Positions 8,861-17,309 of a DNA stretch of 64,000 nucleotides are shown piece after piece. This DNA is from Armatimonadota bacterium. GTDB lineage: Bacteria > Armatimonadota > Zipacnadia > JAUWAU01. The notes beneath the pieces were generated by a model. That model was given only the letters and a program-made list of their open reading frames with translations. It was not told where the DNA came from and searched no databases. The position numbers and the translations under genes are program-made. Every line of letters begins with the position of its first letter. Position 1 is the stretch's first letter. The stretch covers positions 1-64,000 of the forward strand of contig JAUWAU010000025.1 of NCBI GenBank assembly GCA_030601885.1, in the 5' to 3' direction.

Positions 8861-10420
8861 TCAGGATTCCCCGCAGCGCGTTTCGCGTCCTTCCTCGGCC
8901 ATGACCGGAGGGCATCGGCGCGCCGCGGCGAGGGCGAGGGCGATGATGAGCGCGCACGCGCAGAGCAGTGGCCAGTCGCCGAGACGGCTGTAGACGGTCC
9001 GCTTTTCCAGGGGGAGCACATCGGCCGCGGCCACTCCCTGCGTGAACGGCTCCACCTGGGCCAGCATTTCCCCGTAGGGGGAGATGATGCAGGTGAGTCC
9101 CGAGGTGCCCGCGCGGATCAAGTAGCGGCCCTGCTCGATGGCGCGGAACACGGAGACGTACCCATGCTGCCACAGCTCGGCCGTGCGCCCGGCCCACGCA
9201 TCGCTGGTGATGATGACGAGGATGTCGGCGCCTTGCCGAACGACCTCCTGGGACATGTTCGGAAAGAGCGATTCAAAGCAGATAAGAGGCCCGAGCCGGA
9301 ATCCATCGGCATTCAGCGTCGTCCAGCCCTCCCCCGGATCGATATCGTAGCTGCGGACCGGGAACCGTTCCAGCCACGGGAACCGCTTTCTGTGGGGCAC
9401 GTACTCGCCGAAGAGGACGAGGTGAACCTTGTGATATTCGCCCAGGCGTCGTCCGTCCGGCGCCTGAAGCGACGCGGCGTTGTGGATGCGGCCGTCCTCG
9501 TCGATGCGCAGATGCCCGAAGAGCAGATAGGCGCCGGCGCGCGCTGTGGTCTCATTGACCAGCGCACCGAAGCGCGGCTCCCGGTCCGGATCGACGACGA
9601 GGGCGGTCTCGGGCCACACGAGGAGATCGGCGCCTGCTGCCTCGGGGGAGGTGGATAGCTCGACGTACGCGCGGGCCGCGTCATAGCCGATACCTACGTC
9701 TGGCTCCCGGCCGGCATAGATGTCGGCCTGAACCGCCACCGCCCGCAGCGCTCGGTCGGAGGCGGCTTCGAGCTGCCGCCTGGCGACCTGGAACTTGACA
9801 TGCCCGGCGAGCATCAGAATGAGGAGGGCCGCACCAACGAACACACACGCGCGCACCGCGGCACGGGCCGCACCGGGCACTGACGCAGCCATGGTCATGA
9901 GCTCCGCAATGACGGCATTGACCAGGACGAGCAGGAACGTCAACCCAAGGCCGCCGACGACGCTTGCCGCCTGGGCCATGCCCAGGGCGGCGTGCTGCGT
10001 GTGGCCGAGCTCGCCGAAGGGCAGTGACAGCGCACCGACATGACCACGGACGTACGTCATGGCGGTCCAGACGGCCGCTGCCGCCAGAGGCCAGAGCAGC
10101 CCAGGGGCGCACCGGCGCCGGGCCGCTATGACACCGGCTGCGACGGCGAAATATGCCGCTTGAAACAGCGCCAGAGCTATCCAGGGAACTACGCCGAACT
10201 GGTTGATGTAGTAGAGAAAACATAGGAAGAAGACGAAACCCGTTACGAGGCCATACCCCACGCCGACGCGCCAGGAGCAGCGTCGGAGCAGACACAGTAG
10301 TGGGACGAGCGCCACCCAGCCGAGGAATCCCCAGTCCAGGGGAGGAAAGGCGCCGGCGACAAGCAGGCCGGATGCTGCTGCAATCGGAAGGCGTACGATG
10401 ATGTGCTTGGCGTTCCGCAC
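8861..10420 (-). CDS. lnt: Apolipoprotein N-acyltransferase
   Basis: 519 residues from a GTG at 10420, chosen because the membrane protein proper starts here and AGGGA lies about 10 bases upstream; longer in-frame starts add a low-complexity leader. An N-terminal block of about six membrane helices (residues 8-210) is followed by a periplasmic nitrilase-fold domain. The catalytic triad of the family is visible: Glu271 in LLVWPETAL, Lys331 in GEYHKVHLVLFGEYVP, and Cys381 in LICFESLFP. A C-terminal membrane helix (about 488-505) closes the protein. It transfers the third acyl chain to the N-terminal Cys of lipoproteins in the inner membrane. The adjacent divergent gene at 10599 encodes a lipoprotein, a possible client. 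Length matches the family. Confidence 0.95.
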   Translation of the reverse strand: MRNAKHIIVRLPIAAASGLLVAGAFPPLDWGFLGWVALVPLLCLLRRCSWRVGVGYGLVTGFVFFLCFLYYINQFGVVPWIALALFQAAYFAVAAGVIAARRRCAPGLLWPLAAAAVWTAMTYVRGHVGALSLPFGELGHTQHAALGMAQAASVVGGLGLTFLLVLVNAVIAELMTMAASVPGAARAAVRACVFVGAALLILMLAGHVKFQVARRQLEAASDRALRAVAVQADIYAGREPDVGIGYDAARAYVELSTSPEAAGADLLVWPETALVVDPDREPRFGALVNETTARAGAYLLFGHLRIDEDGRIHNAASLQAPDGRRLGEYHKVHLVLFGEYVPHRKRFPWLERFPVRSYDIDPGEGWTTLNADGFRLGPLICFESLFPNMSQEVVRQGADILVIITSDAWAGRTAELWQHGYVSVFRAIEQGRYLIRAGTSGLTCIISPYGEMLAQVEPFTQGVAAADVLPLEKRTVYSRLGDWPLLCACALIIALALAAARRCPPVMAEEGRETRCGES

Positions 10421-10555
10421 GTTTCTCAGTTTCCCTGGGGACAGTAGCACGTCCTTGCCGGCCGGCGGGCACTCGCAAGAGCAGTGCGTGGGGCGGCGAA
10501 GTTGTGGGGCAGGGCCGCCATCCCCACCCGAATGGCCCGCGGCGAAGAGCGCCGG

Positions 10556-10630
10556 GTGCCATGGGTGGCTTGTCAACCCGTGCCGCCTCCGACGTCAGAT
10601 GCCACGGCTTGGCGAGCAAGCCGTGCCACA
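10556..10630. repeat. REP-like palindrome pair (GGCACGGGT family)
   Basis: Two imperfect palindromes are adjacent: GGTGGCTTGTCAACCCGTGCC (about 10564-10584) and a second with arms CACGGCTT and AAGCCGTG around GGCGAGC (10603-10625). The same core, GGTxGC..GCxACCCGTGCC, recurs at 11936-12006, 24042-24065 and 43776-43798. The second palindrome overlaps the start of the lipoprotein gene, so it may affect its translation. Confidence 0.6.
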
Positions 10631-11906
10631 CGGCAGGCTCGTTGGCGCATTGGTGCTGGTGTCCCTGGCGGCGGGCCTCTGCCTGAGTGGCTGTGCGCGA
10701 AGCCCGGAAGATCGGCCGCCCAGCCGCGTGGTGCTCGACGTCATCGTACGCTTCGCAGCGCCCGTCAACGATGCCTACTTCTATTTCTTCGCCATCGATA
10801 CGGACGACGATGAAGGCGGCCTGGACGGGCCCATTCCGGTCACGTCGGGCCCCTATATCGCCAACGGCTGGGGCACGGGAAGCATCACCCACTTCCTCGA
10901 GTACAATCTCGGCCTGTACCAGATATTCCGCACACGGATCGAGCTCGACCTCCGCACACCTGCCGGAGGCATCGTGGGCGCGACGGGATCGCCCGACGTC
11001 GGCAAGGTGGGCGATTACACCCTTACCATAGATAGCATATCCCTCGGCACAGCCACTGTCACGACGATTACCGGCCCCGGGGCGATCACTGGGGTCACCA
11101 ACCTGAGCGGCCAGAACGCGGGCACTTTCCGCCTCACCACCAGCGCAGCCGGCGAGACGGTTGCCGGCGGCGTGAGCTTCACCCCGGCGGCCGACGGCGG
11201 CGCTGCGCCGAGTGGCGCAGCAGCGCAGCAGCTCGCAGCACTCAACGCCGGCGGCGTTGCCTTGGCCGCCGACTCCCTGGACGAGTTCGGACTGCAGCTC
11301 ACCATCAGCGCCGCAGCAGAGAGGTCGGGAGAGCAGGACGTCGTGGTGCTCCCGGCCGTCGGACAGGTGAGCGGCCGGTTCGTCGCTCGGGGCAGCGGCA
11401 GCAGCAGCGCGATCAGCGCCACCGTGACGGCCAATTCGCGCGTCGCCACGGCGACGCCGCCCATACCCGGCATCACCCTCGAGACCCAAGCGCTCGTTGT
11501 GGGACAGCAGGCGCGGATTCGGACGGATTTCTCCGATGTCGCGGACTTCCTGAACTATCCCTTTGACAGCGTGGACCCGGGTGGCGGGAGTGTGCTCCGC
11601 GCAACTCTCGTGCTGCTTGGGGAGCCGGGCGAACAGATTCTGCCGCCACCGGGCGATCAGGAGACCATCAACTTCAATATCATTGCCACCGATGAGCTAC
11701 TCCTCGATCCCAACTTCCCCGGCCCTCACTACTACGACGGACTCGGATTCAGCGGGAACGACTATGTGACCATAAGCATCAAAGAGGATCGCATATTCCG
11801 GAACATCGACGCCGTGGAGCCCGAGGAGGCCGACGATACGACCACGGGGGGCATCCAGGCTATCGACGTGGTTGACTGGACGATCCAGGTGCGGTTCCTG
11901 CGGTAG
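10599..11906 (+). CDS. Lipoprotein of unknown function
   Basis: 435 residues if the ATG at 10599 is used; a GTG at 10623 would start just before the hydrophobic signal and is equally plausible, since the bases between belong to a palindromic repeat. The signal LVGALVLVSLAAGLCLSGC ends in a good lipobox (LSGC), so it should be a lipid-anchored envelope protein. The mature part is Ala-, Thr- and Ser-rich and beta-like (DYTLTIDSISLGTATVTTIT), without Cys and without motifs I recognise. Near the C-terminus DTTTGGIQAIDVVDWTIQVR closes the frame. Two REP palindromes follow the stop. Divergent from lnt at 178 bp. Function unknown. Confidence 0.7.
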   Translation: MPRLGEQAVPHGRLVGALVLVSLAAGLCLSGCARSPEDRPPSRVVLDVIVRFAAPVNDAYFYFFAIDTDDDEGGLDGPIPVTSGPYIANGWGTGSITHFLEYNLGLYQIFRTRIELDLRTPAGGIVGATGSPDVGKVGDYTLTIDSISLGTATVTTITGPGAITGVTNLSGQNAGTFRLTTSAAGETVAGGVSFTPAADGGAAPSGAAAQQLAALNAGGVALAADSLDEFGLQLTISAAAERSGEQDVVVLPAVGQVSGRFVARGSGSSSAISATVTANSRVATATPPIPGITLETQALVVGQQARIRTDFSDVADFLNYPFDSVDPGGGSVLRATLVLLGEPGEQILPPPGDQETINFNIIATDELLLDPNFPGPHYYDGLGFSGNDYVTISIKEDRIFRNIDAVEPEEADDTTTGGIQAIDVVDWTIQVRFLR

Positions 11907-11935
11907 AGGCAGGGCGAAGCGCAAGAGGCACCCGG

Positions 11936-12006
11936 GTGGCACGGGTAGCTTGCTACCCGTGTTTCGTTGGCCGAAGACGCACGGGTTGACGAGCAACCCG
12001 TGGCAC
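11936..12006. repeat. Double REP palindrome (GTGGCACGGGT family)
   Basis: Two hairpins in tandem, bounded by GTGGC and GGCAC: ACGGGTAGC/GCTACCCGT (11941-11960, 2-base loop) and ACGGGTTG/CAACCCGT (11981-12001, 5-base loop). They lie 30 bases after the lipoprotein stop. The arrangement of two inverted units with a short linker is that of REP doublets. Confidence 0.75.
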
Positions 12007-12041
12007 CCAGCAACGCCAACATTCTGGCACGTACCCTCTGT

Positions 12042-12170
12042 GCCTTACCGCTGCTTGAACTCCGCCTGGACATAGCCGCCAACGACACACCCGGCATTTG
12101 GCAGATTCGAACGCGGGCGTTGGCGTCGCGGAAGAGGGCGGAGCGTTATGTGAGGGTTCGGGGCGAGTAG
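12042..12170 (+). pseudogene. C-terminal tail of a decayed secreted protein
   Basis: The frame ending at the TAG 12168-12170 reads LPLLELRLDIAANDTPGIWQ, then IRTRALASRKRAERYVRVRG. This has the pattern of the last beta-sandwich strand pair in large secreted planctomycete-type proteins (hydrophobic strand, D-TPxGxWxIxxxxLASG, xxxxVRV). No signal, start site or upstream domain is present; immediately 5' is a REP doublet. I read it as a tail left after deletion of the 5' part. The family assignment is weak. Confidence 0.4.
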
Positions 12171-12441
12171 GGTGGCCGGGCGGGAAAAACTTCACAGTGT
12201 AGGTGCGACCCCGTTGGCCCGCGACCTGCCTTTGCTGTTGCTGTAGGCGAGTACCTGTGGCTCGCCGCCTTTGCCGTTCGGCCGCTTCGCCTTTGCCGTT
12301 GACTGACAACTGGCAACTGACCACTGCCTTCACCCTCAGGTGTAGTTTCCGCCAGCAATCTCCCCCACCCGATCCGGATAAATCCTCCCACCGAAGTTCA
12401 CCGTTGTTTCTGTAGCGCGTCACTGCCTGGCTGCGGTGCCG

Positions 12442-12607
12442 ACCCGAGGCGGCGGAGCTGAGATCGCCTTCACCCTGAGCGCCGACGCCAATATCAGCGT
12501 CATGGTGCTCAACGTAGCCGGCCGGCATCTACCTGGTCCGCGCCACCTCGAGGGCGCCCGACGGCGGCGTCAACAGCGCCACGACGGTGTTGAGGGTGGG
12601 GCGGTAG
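12442..12607 (+). pseudogene. Remnant of a FlgD/T9SS-like Ig C-terminal domain with internal deletion
   Basis: The first frame reads GGGAEIAFTLSADANISVMVLNVAGR, the start of a FlgD-type Ig domain commonly found at the C-terminus of secreted proteins. At GCCGGC the frame must change, after which GIYLVRATSRAPDGG and VNSATTVLRVGR lead to the TAG at 12605-12607. In intact domains some 20-30 residues (R-x-V-R-T-L ... G-x-x-V-PAGIYL) separate these halves. The lost piece is bounded by the same GCCGGC on both sides, which suggests deletion by slippage. No start codon or upstream domain is present. The 12171-12441 stretch before it holds only low-complexity sequence (repeated GCCTTTGCCGTT). Confidence 0.6.
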
Positions 12608-12648
12608 AGGCAAGGAGAAAGGGGAAGAGAAAAAGGAGAAGACGGCAA
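12607..12648 (+). repeat. 42-base purine-rich repeat, copy 1
   Basis: Begins GAGGCAAGG and ends GGAGAAGACGGCAA. A second copy of the same length and the same ends lies at 17284-17325. Both sit at the 3' end of a coding frame: here directly at the stop of the decayed Ig-domain tail. Confidence 0.55.
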
Positions 12649-12750
12649 AGGCAGAGGAAGCGGCAAAGGCGGCGGCCCACAGGTGACCGCCTACAATTGA
12701 CGGTCAAGGAAGAAGGAAAAGGCGAAGGAAGGCACACGGGGTGTGAAGAT

Positions 12751-12777
12751 GGGGCCCGGCTGAGGAGGCCGGGCCCC
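12751..12777 (+). terminator. Strong Rho-independent-type hairpin
   Basis: GGGGCCCGGC (12751-12760) pairs perfectly with GCCGGGCCCC (12768-12777) around a 7-base loop, followed by TTTCGTTT. It would end transcription from the decayed reading frame upstream on the plus strand, and lies 83 bases beyond the stop of the convergent transaldolase gene. Confidence 0.8.
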
Positions 12778-12859
12778 TTTCGTTTCATGGCAAAACAGTG
12801 GAGCGGGATGGGTAGGGGACCAAGGCAACGGCAGGGAGCCCGCGGAGGGGCTCCCCTAC

Positions 12860-13522
12860 CTACGCGTCCGCGAGCTGCTTTTGCAGCTTCTCCCAGTCGG
12901 CCAGGAAGCCCTTGAGACCGATGTCGGTCAACGGGTGCTTAAACAGCTTCTCAAGGGAATCAAACGGTACCGTGGCGATGTGCGCCCCCAGAAGGGCCGC
13001 CTGCAGAACGTGGATGGGATGGCGGATGCTCGCCACGATTATCTCGGTGTCGAACGCGTAGTTGTCGTAGATCTGCACGATGTCTTCCACCACCGACATC
13101 CCATCGGCGCCGACGTCGTCAAGGCGGCCGACGAACGGGGAGATGTACGCCGCGCCGGCCTTGGCGGCGAGAAGCGCCTGGTTCGCCGAGAAGCACAGCG
13201 TGACGTTGCAGGCGATGCCCTCCTCAGACAGAGCACGCGTCGCCTTGATGCCATCGGGGATGAGCGGGATCTTCACCGCGATGTTCTCCGCCCACGATCT
13301 CAGCTCCCGGGCCTCCTCGATCATCTCCTCGGCCTCCACCGAGACCACTTCGGCGCTCACCGGCCCCGGCGCCACCACATCGCAGATCTCAATGATGCGC
13401 TCCTTGAAGGCCACATTCTCTCTGGCCACGAGCGTCGGATTGGTGGTCACACCATCAAGGATGCCCCAGTCGGCTGCCTGCTTGATCTCGTCCAAGTTTG
13501 CGGTATCGATGAAGAACTTCAT
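12860..13522 (-). CDS. tal: Small transaldolase / fructose-6-phosphate aldolase family protein
   Basis: 220 residues from the ATG at 13522 behind CAGGAGG. MKFFIDTANLDEIKQAADWG and LDGVTTNPTLVA (about 22-33) are the opening signatures of the short transaldolase family (TalC/Fsa). The Schiff-base lysine is Lys84 in NIAVKIPLIPDG, and SPFVGRLDD follows. These enzymes move a dihydroxyacetone unit between sugar phosphates (transaldolase) or condense it with glyceraldehyde 3-phosphate (Fsa) in the cytoplasm. The sequence alone does not decide between the two; the 220-residue length is typical. It stands alone between two regions of decayed genes. Confidence 0.93.
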   Translation of the reverse strand: MKFFIDTANLDEIKQAADWGILDGVTTNPTLVARENVAFKERIIEICDVVAPGPVSAEVVSVEAEEMIEEARELRSWAENIAVKIPLIPDGIKATRALSEEGIACNVTLCFSANQALLAAKAGAAYISPFVGRLDDVGADGMSVVEDIVQIYDNYAFDTEIIVASIRHPIHVLQAALLGAHIATVPFDSLEKLFKHPLTDIGLKGFLADWEKLQKQLADA

Positions 13523-13992
13523 ATCATGGCCTCCTGCACACGACGGCGGTCCGGCTCCACGGCCGGCTGCCTATAAGAAATAATTCGCCGCACCCGGCGG
13601 ACAGTCCTTTTATCTCCCGGCGGCGCTGAGGCAGTTGTGGGCTCACTCACATCCCGGGAGACGAACTGGGATAGTTGGAGCCGCCCCCGGGCGGTGGGCG
13701 GCTCGCCCTGACCTGCAGGCCCGACCGCGCTCCAAACACGCGGACGGAGGTGGTGACCTTGGAAGTATGGCTAACACGGAAGGATCGCCGGCCGTTCCCG
13801 CTGAAAGCTGGGACAAGCTGCTGCGAGGGGCGGCGAGAAAAGGGCAGGGAGGTCTGCTATGTCAGACATTACGATGAAACAGGCTCGGGCGTTTCCCCGG
13901 GCAAAGCACCGCTTCGCCTCGGCATTGGTCTCGCTGCGCGCATGGTGGCCGACGTCGCACGCGGCCAGCAACTGGCCCGCGGCCGCACCTCG

Positions 13993-14241
13993 CTATCCTG
14001 GAACGACCGGAGCATCAGGGGTACGACCGCGCCGGAGGGCACCTACCTCTTGCGCGTTGCCGAACATGTCCACGACTCCGTATGCACTGGCGCCCTCTGG
14101 ACGGCTGCCGACTGGGTCAACGGGAGGACGCTGTCCTGCGCCATGGGTGTCGTTGTAGGCCACGGCCCTCGACGCATCCGCATCGTTCCCCCACGGATAC
14201 TCCCGGCCATCGGTGCCCCACAGGCGCTCTGCTCCCGCCAA
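13993..14241 (-). pseudogene. Decayed formylglycine-generating-enzyme (SUMF1-type) fragment
   Basis: On the minus strand the frame reads RLWGTDGREYPWGNDADASR, then RPPVDPVGSRPEGASAYG and VVDMFGNAQEV. This is the core of the FGE-sulfatase fold, where intact members read GREYPWGNE, PVGSxPPNxxGLYDM and GNVWEW. The final Trp-Glu-Trp is lost, the frame then enters RRGRTPDAP and stops, and the N-terminal half is missing (a frameshifted GEVWREQ upstream may be its EWExAA segment). It lies just downstream of the PfkB gene on the same strand. The rest of the 818-bp gap 13523-14340 shows no coding signal I can support. Active FGE-type proteins would convert sulfatase Cys to formylglycine; this one cannot. 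Confidence 0.65.
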
Positions 14242-14340
14242 ACCTCGCCCGACGCGTCATGGCTATACGCCAGTATCCCCGGGTGTTCTGCCAAGCCATG
14301 TCCAACAAGGAGCATTCGGAGGGACAACAGGGGCAGCAGT

Positions 14341-15276
14341 CTACATCGCCTTCTCCACGAACTCCAACGTCTCTTCCCAGCCGCGGATGCCCTGCGTGGT
14401 GCCGATGCCCGTGCAGCAGAGGGCGCCGACGGCGCTGGCCAGGCGACCAGTGCGCTCGATGTCCCAGCCCTCGAGCACGCCGCGCAGGAAGCCGGCCACG
14501 AAGGCATCGCCGGCTCCCGTCGCGTCCACGGTCTCGACCTCGTAGATGGGCAGGCGCACCTCTTCCCCAGCAGCGGTCCGGATGTAGCAGCCCTCGGCGC
14601 CCATCTTCAGCCCAACCGTCTTGATGCCGTAATCCAGGAGCACCTGGGCGACGTCGCGCGGCTCGTCCTTGCCGGTGATCTCCCGGGCCTCCTCGTAGCT
14701 GGGCAGCGCAATGTCAACGTGGGGCAACGAGGGCTCCACCAGCTTCAGCCACTGCCCCGTGGCATCCCAGGCCGTGTCCAGGCACGTCGTCACGCCCAGC
14801 TCCTTGGCGCGCTTGAGGACGCTGCCGGCCGGCTCGCCGTCGAAGCCGGGCATGAGGTTGTGGCCGGCCAAGTGCAGTATCCCCGAGGCCTTGACGATCT
14901 CCATGTTCACGTCATCCGGCCCCAGCCTGCCGTTGGCGCCGCAGTTGTGGATGAAGCTCCGCTCGCCGTCGCTGTGCACCATCACGAAGGTGCACGATGT
15001 GCTGGCCTCCGGATCGCGAACGATGCCGGAGCAGTCGCAGCCCTGACTCTCGAGGCGCCCGATCACGAAGTCGGCGAAGCCGTCGTTGCCAACCTTTCCG
15101 AGCACGGCCACGTCGGTGCCGAGCTTGGCGAGCCCGACGCCCGTGTTGGCGGCGCAGCCGCCGCTGTGCATCTCCGTCTGGTCGCACAGGACGAGCTTGC
15201 CCCGCTCGGGCCATTCGTCAACGGGCTTGGCGATGACGTCAGCTACGAGAATCCCGAGGCAGGCCACATCAGCCAT
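14341..15276 (-). CDS. PfkB-family (ribokinase-like) sugar kinase
   Basis: 311 residues from the ATG at 15276, preceded by AAGGAG. The N-terminal GGCAANTGVGLAKLG is PfkB signature 1 and VDATGAGDAFVAGFL (about 238-252) is signature 2, with the catalytic Asp in GAGD. Members phosphorylate a sugar or nucleoside hydroxyl with ATP in the cytoplasm; substrate cannot be read from the sequence. The nearby epimerase, transaldolase and phosphomannose-isomerase-like genes fit sugar metabolism. It is preceded on the same strand by a membrane protein gene (33-bp gap), so the two may be cotranscribed. Confidence 0.93.
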   Translation of the reverse strand: MADVACLGILVADVIAKPVDEWPERGKLVLCDQTEMHSGGCAANTGVGLAKLGTDVAVLGKVGNDGFADFVIGRLESQGCDCSGIVRDPEASTSCTFVMVHSDGERSFIHNCGANGRLGPDDVNMEIVKASGILHLAGHNLMPGFDGEPAGSVLKRAKELGVTTCLDTAWDATGQWLKLVEPSLPHVDIALPSYEEAREITGKDEPRDVAQVLLDYGIKTVGLKMGAEGCYIRTAAGEEVRLPIYEVETVDATGAGDAFVAGFLRGVLEGWDIERTGRLASAVGALCCTGIGTTQGIRGWEETLEFVEKAM

Positions 15277-15309
15277 CGCGTGTGGCTCCTTTTCTCTTGA
15301 TCCGTTTCG

Positions 15310-16116
15310 TCAGCGGCTCTTCCTGGCCCTCCGCGCCTTCCCGGGCTCCGCGTCGGCGCTTTCGTACTTCTGCATCAGGTCGTCGAGCGCGCAGGCGCCG
15401 AGAAGCATGGCGAACGCCACCACGACGAACGCGACGAGCATCACGGACAGCCCCATAAGCAACGCATTGGGCACAAACAGCGGAAGGGCGACCAGCAGAC
15501 CGATAACCGCCAGTTGGGCGAATACGAGGGCTGAGTAGGGGATATTGTCGAGAACGAGCAGGGCCGACTTCTTCGTCGCCTTCAGGACGGCAATGTCATC
15601 CCGGGCGATGAACGCCGGGCAGTACACCTGCATCAGTATCCAGTACAGCATGCCATAGCCGAACAGCGTCAGAATCACGAAGCTGCCGACTTGGCCGATG
15701 CGCTCTCCGCCCGGGCCGCTGGACGACCAGAAGAACGCGTTCGCTCCGCAGATGGTGGCCACGGCGGCGTTGAGGGCGAACAGCCCGGCGCCGCGGAAGT
15801 AGAACCGGCGAAAGCCGTGGAAGAAGTCAACCAGACGCGGGTCCTGTCGCCGGGTGATGGCCCGGGCGAGCGCCGCAAGGCCCATCGTGGCCGGCCCGAC
15901 CACGAAAGCGGCGACAAGCAGCGATATCGCGACGACTGCTGCCGTCCAGGCCGCAGACGCGCCCTCGTCGCCACGCAGTGACGGCCCTATGGCGGTGAGC
16001 ACGAAGACCGGGATGAGCCAGGCGACGCACCACATCACGTTCCCGAACACCACGAATTGCAGATAGTCGTAGCCGTCCACCAAGGTTTTCCTCAGCATCG
16101 CCGGGAAACGTGGCAT
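15310..16116 (-). CDS. Multi-pass inner-membrane protein, YesL/DUF624-like
   Basis: 268 residues from the ATG at 16116; the frame is open further upstream but that part is translated intergenic repeat, so it is excluded. No strong ribosome site is seen. About six hydrophobic helices are visible (for example VVFGNVMWCVAWLIPVFVL, AAVVAISLLVAAFVVGPA, LVFAQLAVIGLLVALPLFV). The cytoplasmic motif RRQDPRLVDFFHGFRRFYFR after helix 2 resembles the loop of YesL-type proteins that sit near sugar-use genes. The C-terminus is basic (KARRARKSR). Role unknown; upstream of and probably cotranscribed with the PfkB kinase. Confidence 0.65.
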   Translation of the reverse strand: MPRFPAMLRKTLVDGYDYLQFVVFGNVMWCVAWLIPVFVLTAIGPSLRGDEGASAAWTAAVVAISLLVAAFVVGPATMGLAALARAITRRQDPRLVDFFHGFRRFYFRGAGLFALNAAVATICGANAFFWSSSGPGGERIGQVGSFVILTLFGYGMLYWILMQVYCPAFIARDDIAVLKATKKSALLVLDNIPYSALVFAQLAVIGLLVALPLFVPNALLMGLSVMLVAFVVVAFAMLLGACALDDLMQKYESADAEPGKARRARKSR

Positions 16117-16231
16117 ATCGCGCAACGCGTTCTTCGCTGGGAGAATGCAATCCTTCAGACGCCGCTGCCGAGGTGTGGGCCAGGCAGTGCCTGATCCCGT
16201 AGGGGGCGGCACCCCGCCCAAAGAGTCAGGG

Positions 16232-16348
16232 GCTTGCCTGGCATACCACAGGCTGGCAGCCTGTGCCACACTGGAGCAATCCGGTGGGCCAGGCAGCTTG
16301 CCTGGCATACCACAGGCTGGCAGCCTGTGCCACACTGGAGCAATCCGG
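16232..16348. repeat. Two tandem 53-bp repeats containing a CAGGCTGgCAGCCTG palindrome
   Basis: A 53-bp unit starting GCTTGCCTGGCATACC and ending GAGCAATCCGG occurs at 16232-16284 and again, base for base, at 16296-16348, giving a 64-bp period with an 11-bp spacer. Each unit contains the palindrome CACAGGCTG-G-CAGCCTGTG. A third, partial relative (GCCAGGCAGTGCCTG) lies just upstream near 16180. The array ends 16 bases before the start of the epimerase gene and separates it from the divergent membrane gene, so it occupies the shared promoter region. Confidence 0.85.
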
Positions 16349-16364
16349 CGAGCAGGAGTCGATC

Positions 16365-17309
16365 GTGAATATCGTGGTTACAGGTGGCGCAGGATTCATC
16401 GGCTCGCACCTTGTAGATCGCTGCATTGAGGACGGGCACCATGTCGTCGTTATCGATGATCTCTCAACGGGCCTTCGCGAGAACGTCCATGCGGACGCCA
16501 CATTCGTCGAGATGGACATTCGCAACCGCGACCGACTCATCGAGGTGTTCCGGCGCGAGCAGCCGCAGGCGGTGTTTCACCTGGCGGCGCAGATGAGCGT
16601 GCGTCGGGCGGTGGCGGACCCGGTGTTCGACGCCGAGTCCAACGTCATCGGCGGCCTGAATGTCATGCTCGCCTCTGTCGATGTGGACGTGGACAAGTTC
16701 GTGTTCGCCGCGACGGGCGGGGCAATGTACGGGGATACGGAGATGATCCCCACCCCGGAGGACCGCGCAGTAGGAGCCGTAACGCCCTACGGTGTCTCGA
16801 AGCGTACTACCGAGCTATACCTGCACTGCTTCCAGGTGAACGAGGGACTGCGCTACGTCTCGCTGCGCTATGGCAACGTGTATGGCCCGAGGCAGAATCC
16901 ACACGGAGAGGCCGGCGTCGTGGCGATATTCACCGGGCTCATGCTCAATGGCGAGCAGCCGACCATATATGGGGATGGCTCGAGCACCCGGGACTACATC
17001 TACGTGGCCGACGTGGTGGACGCCAATATGTCCGCTCTCAACGCTGGCGATGGCGGGATCTACAATGTGGGGACCGGTGCCGAGACCCGACTGCACGACC
17101 TGTACCTCGTCATCAAGGAGGCCACGGGGTACAGCGGGGAAGCCCGTTTCGCTCCGGAGCGCAGAGGCGAGCTTCGGCGGAGCGCGCTGGACATAACCAA
17201 GGCCCGGCGCCAGCTCGGCTGGGCCCCGAGGACCGAACTGGCCGACGGCATTGCCGAGACGGTAGTGTACTGGCGCACACAGAGAGGCAAGGAAAAGGGA
17301 AAAAGGTAG
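16365..17309 (+). CDS. NAD-dependent nucleotide-sugar epimerase/dehydratase (UDP-glucose 4-epimerase-like)
   Basis: 314 residues from a GTG at 16365 with AGGAG 8 bases upstream; the start at the Rossmann strand VNIVVTGGAGFIGSH is what the family expects. The cofactor loop is TGGAGFIG (6-13). The catalytic pair is Tyr142/Lys146 in TPYGVSK, with the SDR Ser/Thr region at KFVFAATGGAMYG. RYGNVYGPRQNP and the DGSSTRDYIYVADVV segment are typical of GalE and dTDP/UDP-sugar epimerases. It would interconvert NDP-sugars for envelope glycans. The last residues (RGKEKGKR) come from the 42-base purine repeat described separately. Confidence 0.92.
   Translation: MNIVVTGGAGFIGSHLVDRCIEDGHHVVVIDDLSTGLRENVHADATFVEMDIRNRDRLIEVFRREQPQAVFHLAAQMSVRRAVADPVFDAESNVIGGLNVMLASVDVDVDKFVFAATGGAMYGDTEMIPTPEDRAVGAVTPYGVSKRTTELYLHCFQVNEGLRYVSLRYGNVYGPRQNPHGEAGVVAIFTGLMLNGEQPTIYGDGSSTRDYIYVADVVDANMSALNAGDGGIYNVGTGAETRLHDLYLVIKEATGYSGEARFAPERRGELRRSALDITKARRQLGWAPRTELADGIAETVVYWRTQRGKEKGKR

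Noticed and set aside
7240..8904. A 554-codon plus-strand frame
   Set aside because: Mirror reading of the periodic ankyrin repeat gene.
9681..11489. A 602-codon minus-strand frame across lnt and the lipoprotein gene
   Set aside because: Overlaps two well-supported genes on both strands in other frames and has no recognisable domain.
13675..15300. A 541-codon plus-strand frame
   Set aside because: Antisense to the PfkB gene and to the FGE remnant, both of which show family motifs.
16226..16350. A CRISPR array
   Set aside because: Only two repeats, with an 11-bp spacer and no cas genes; a tandem duplication explains it.
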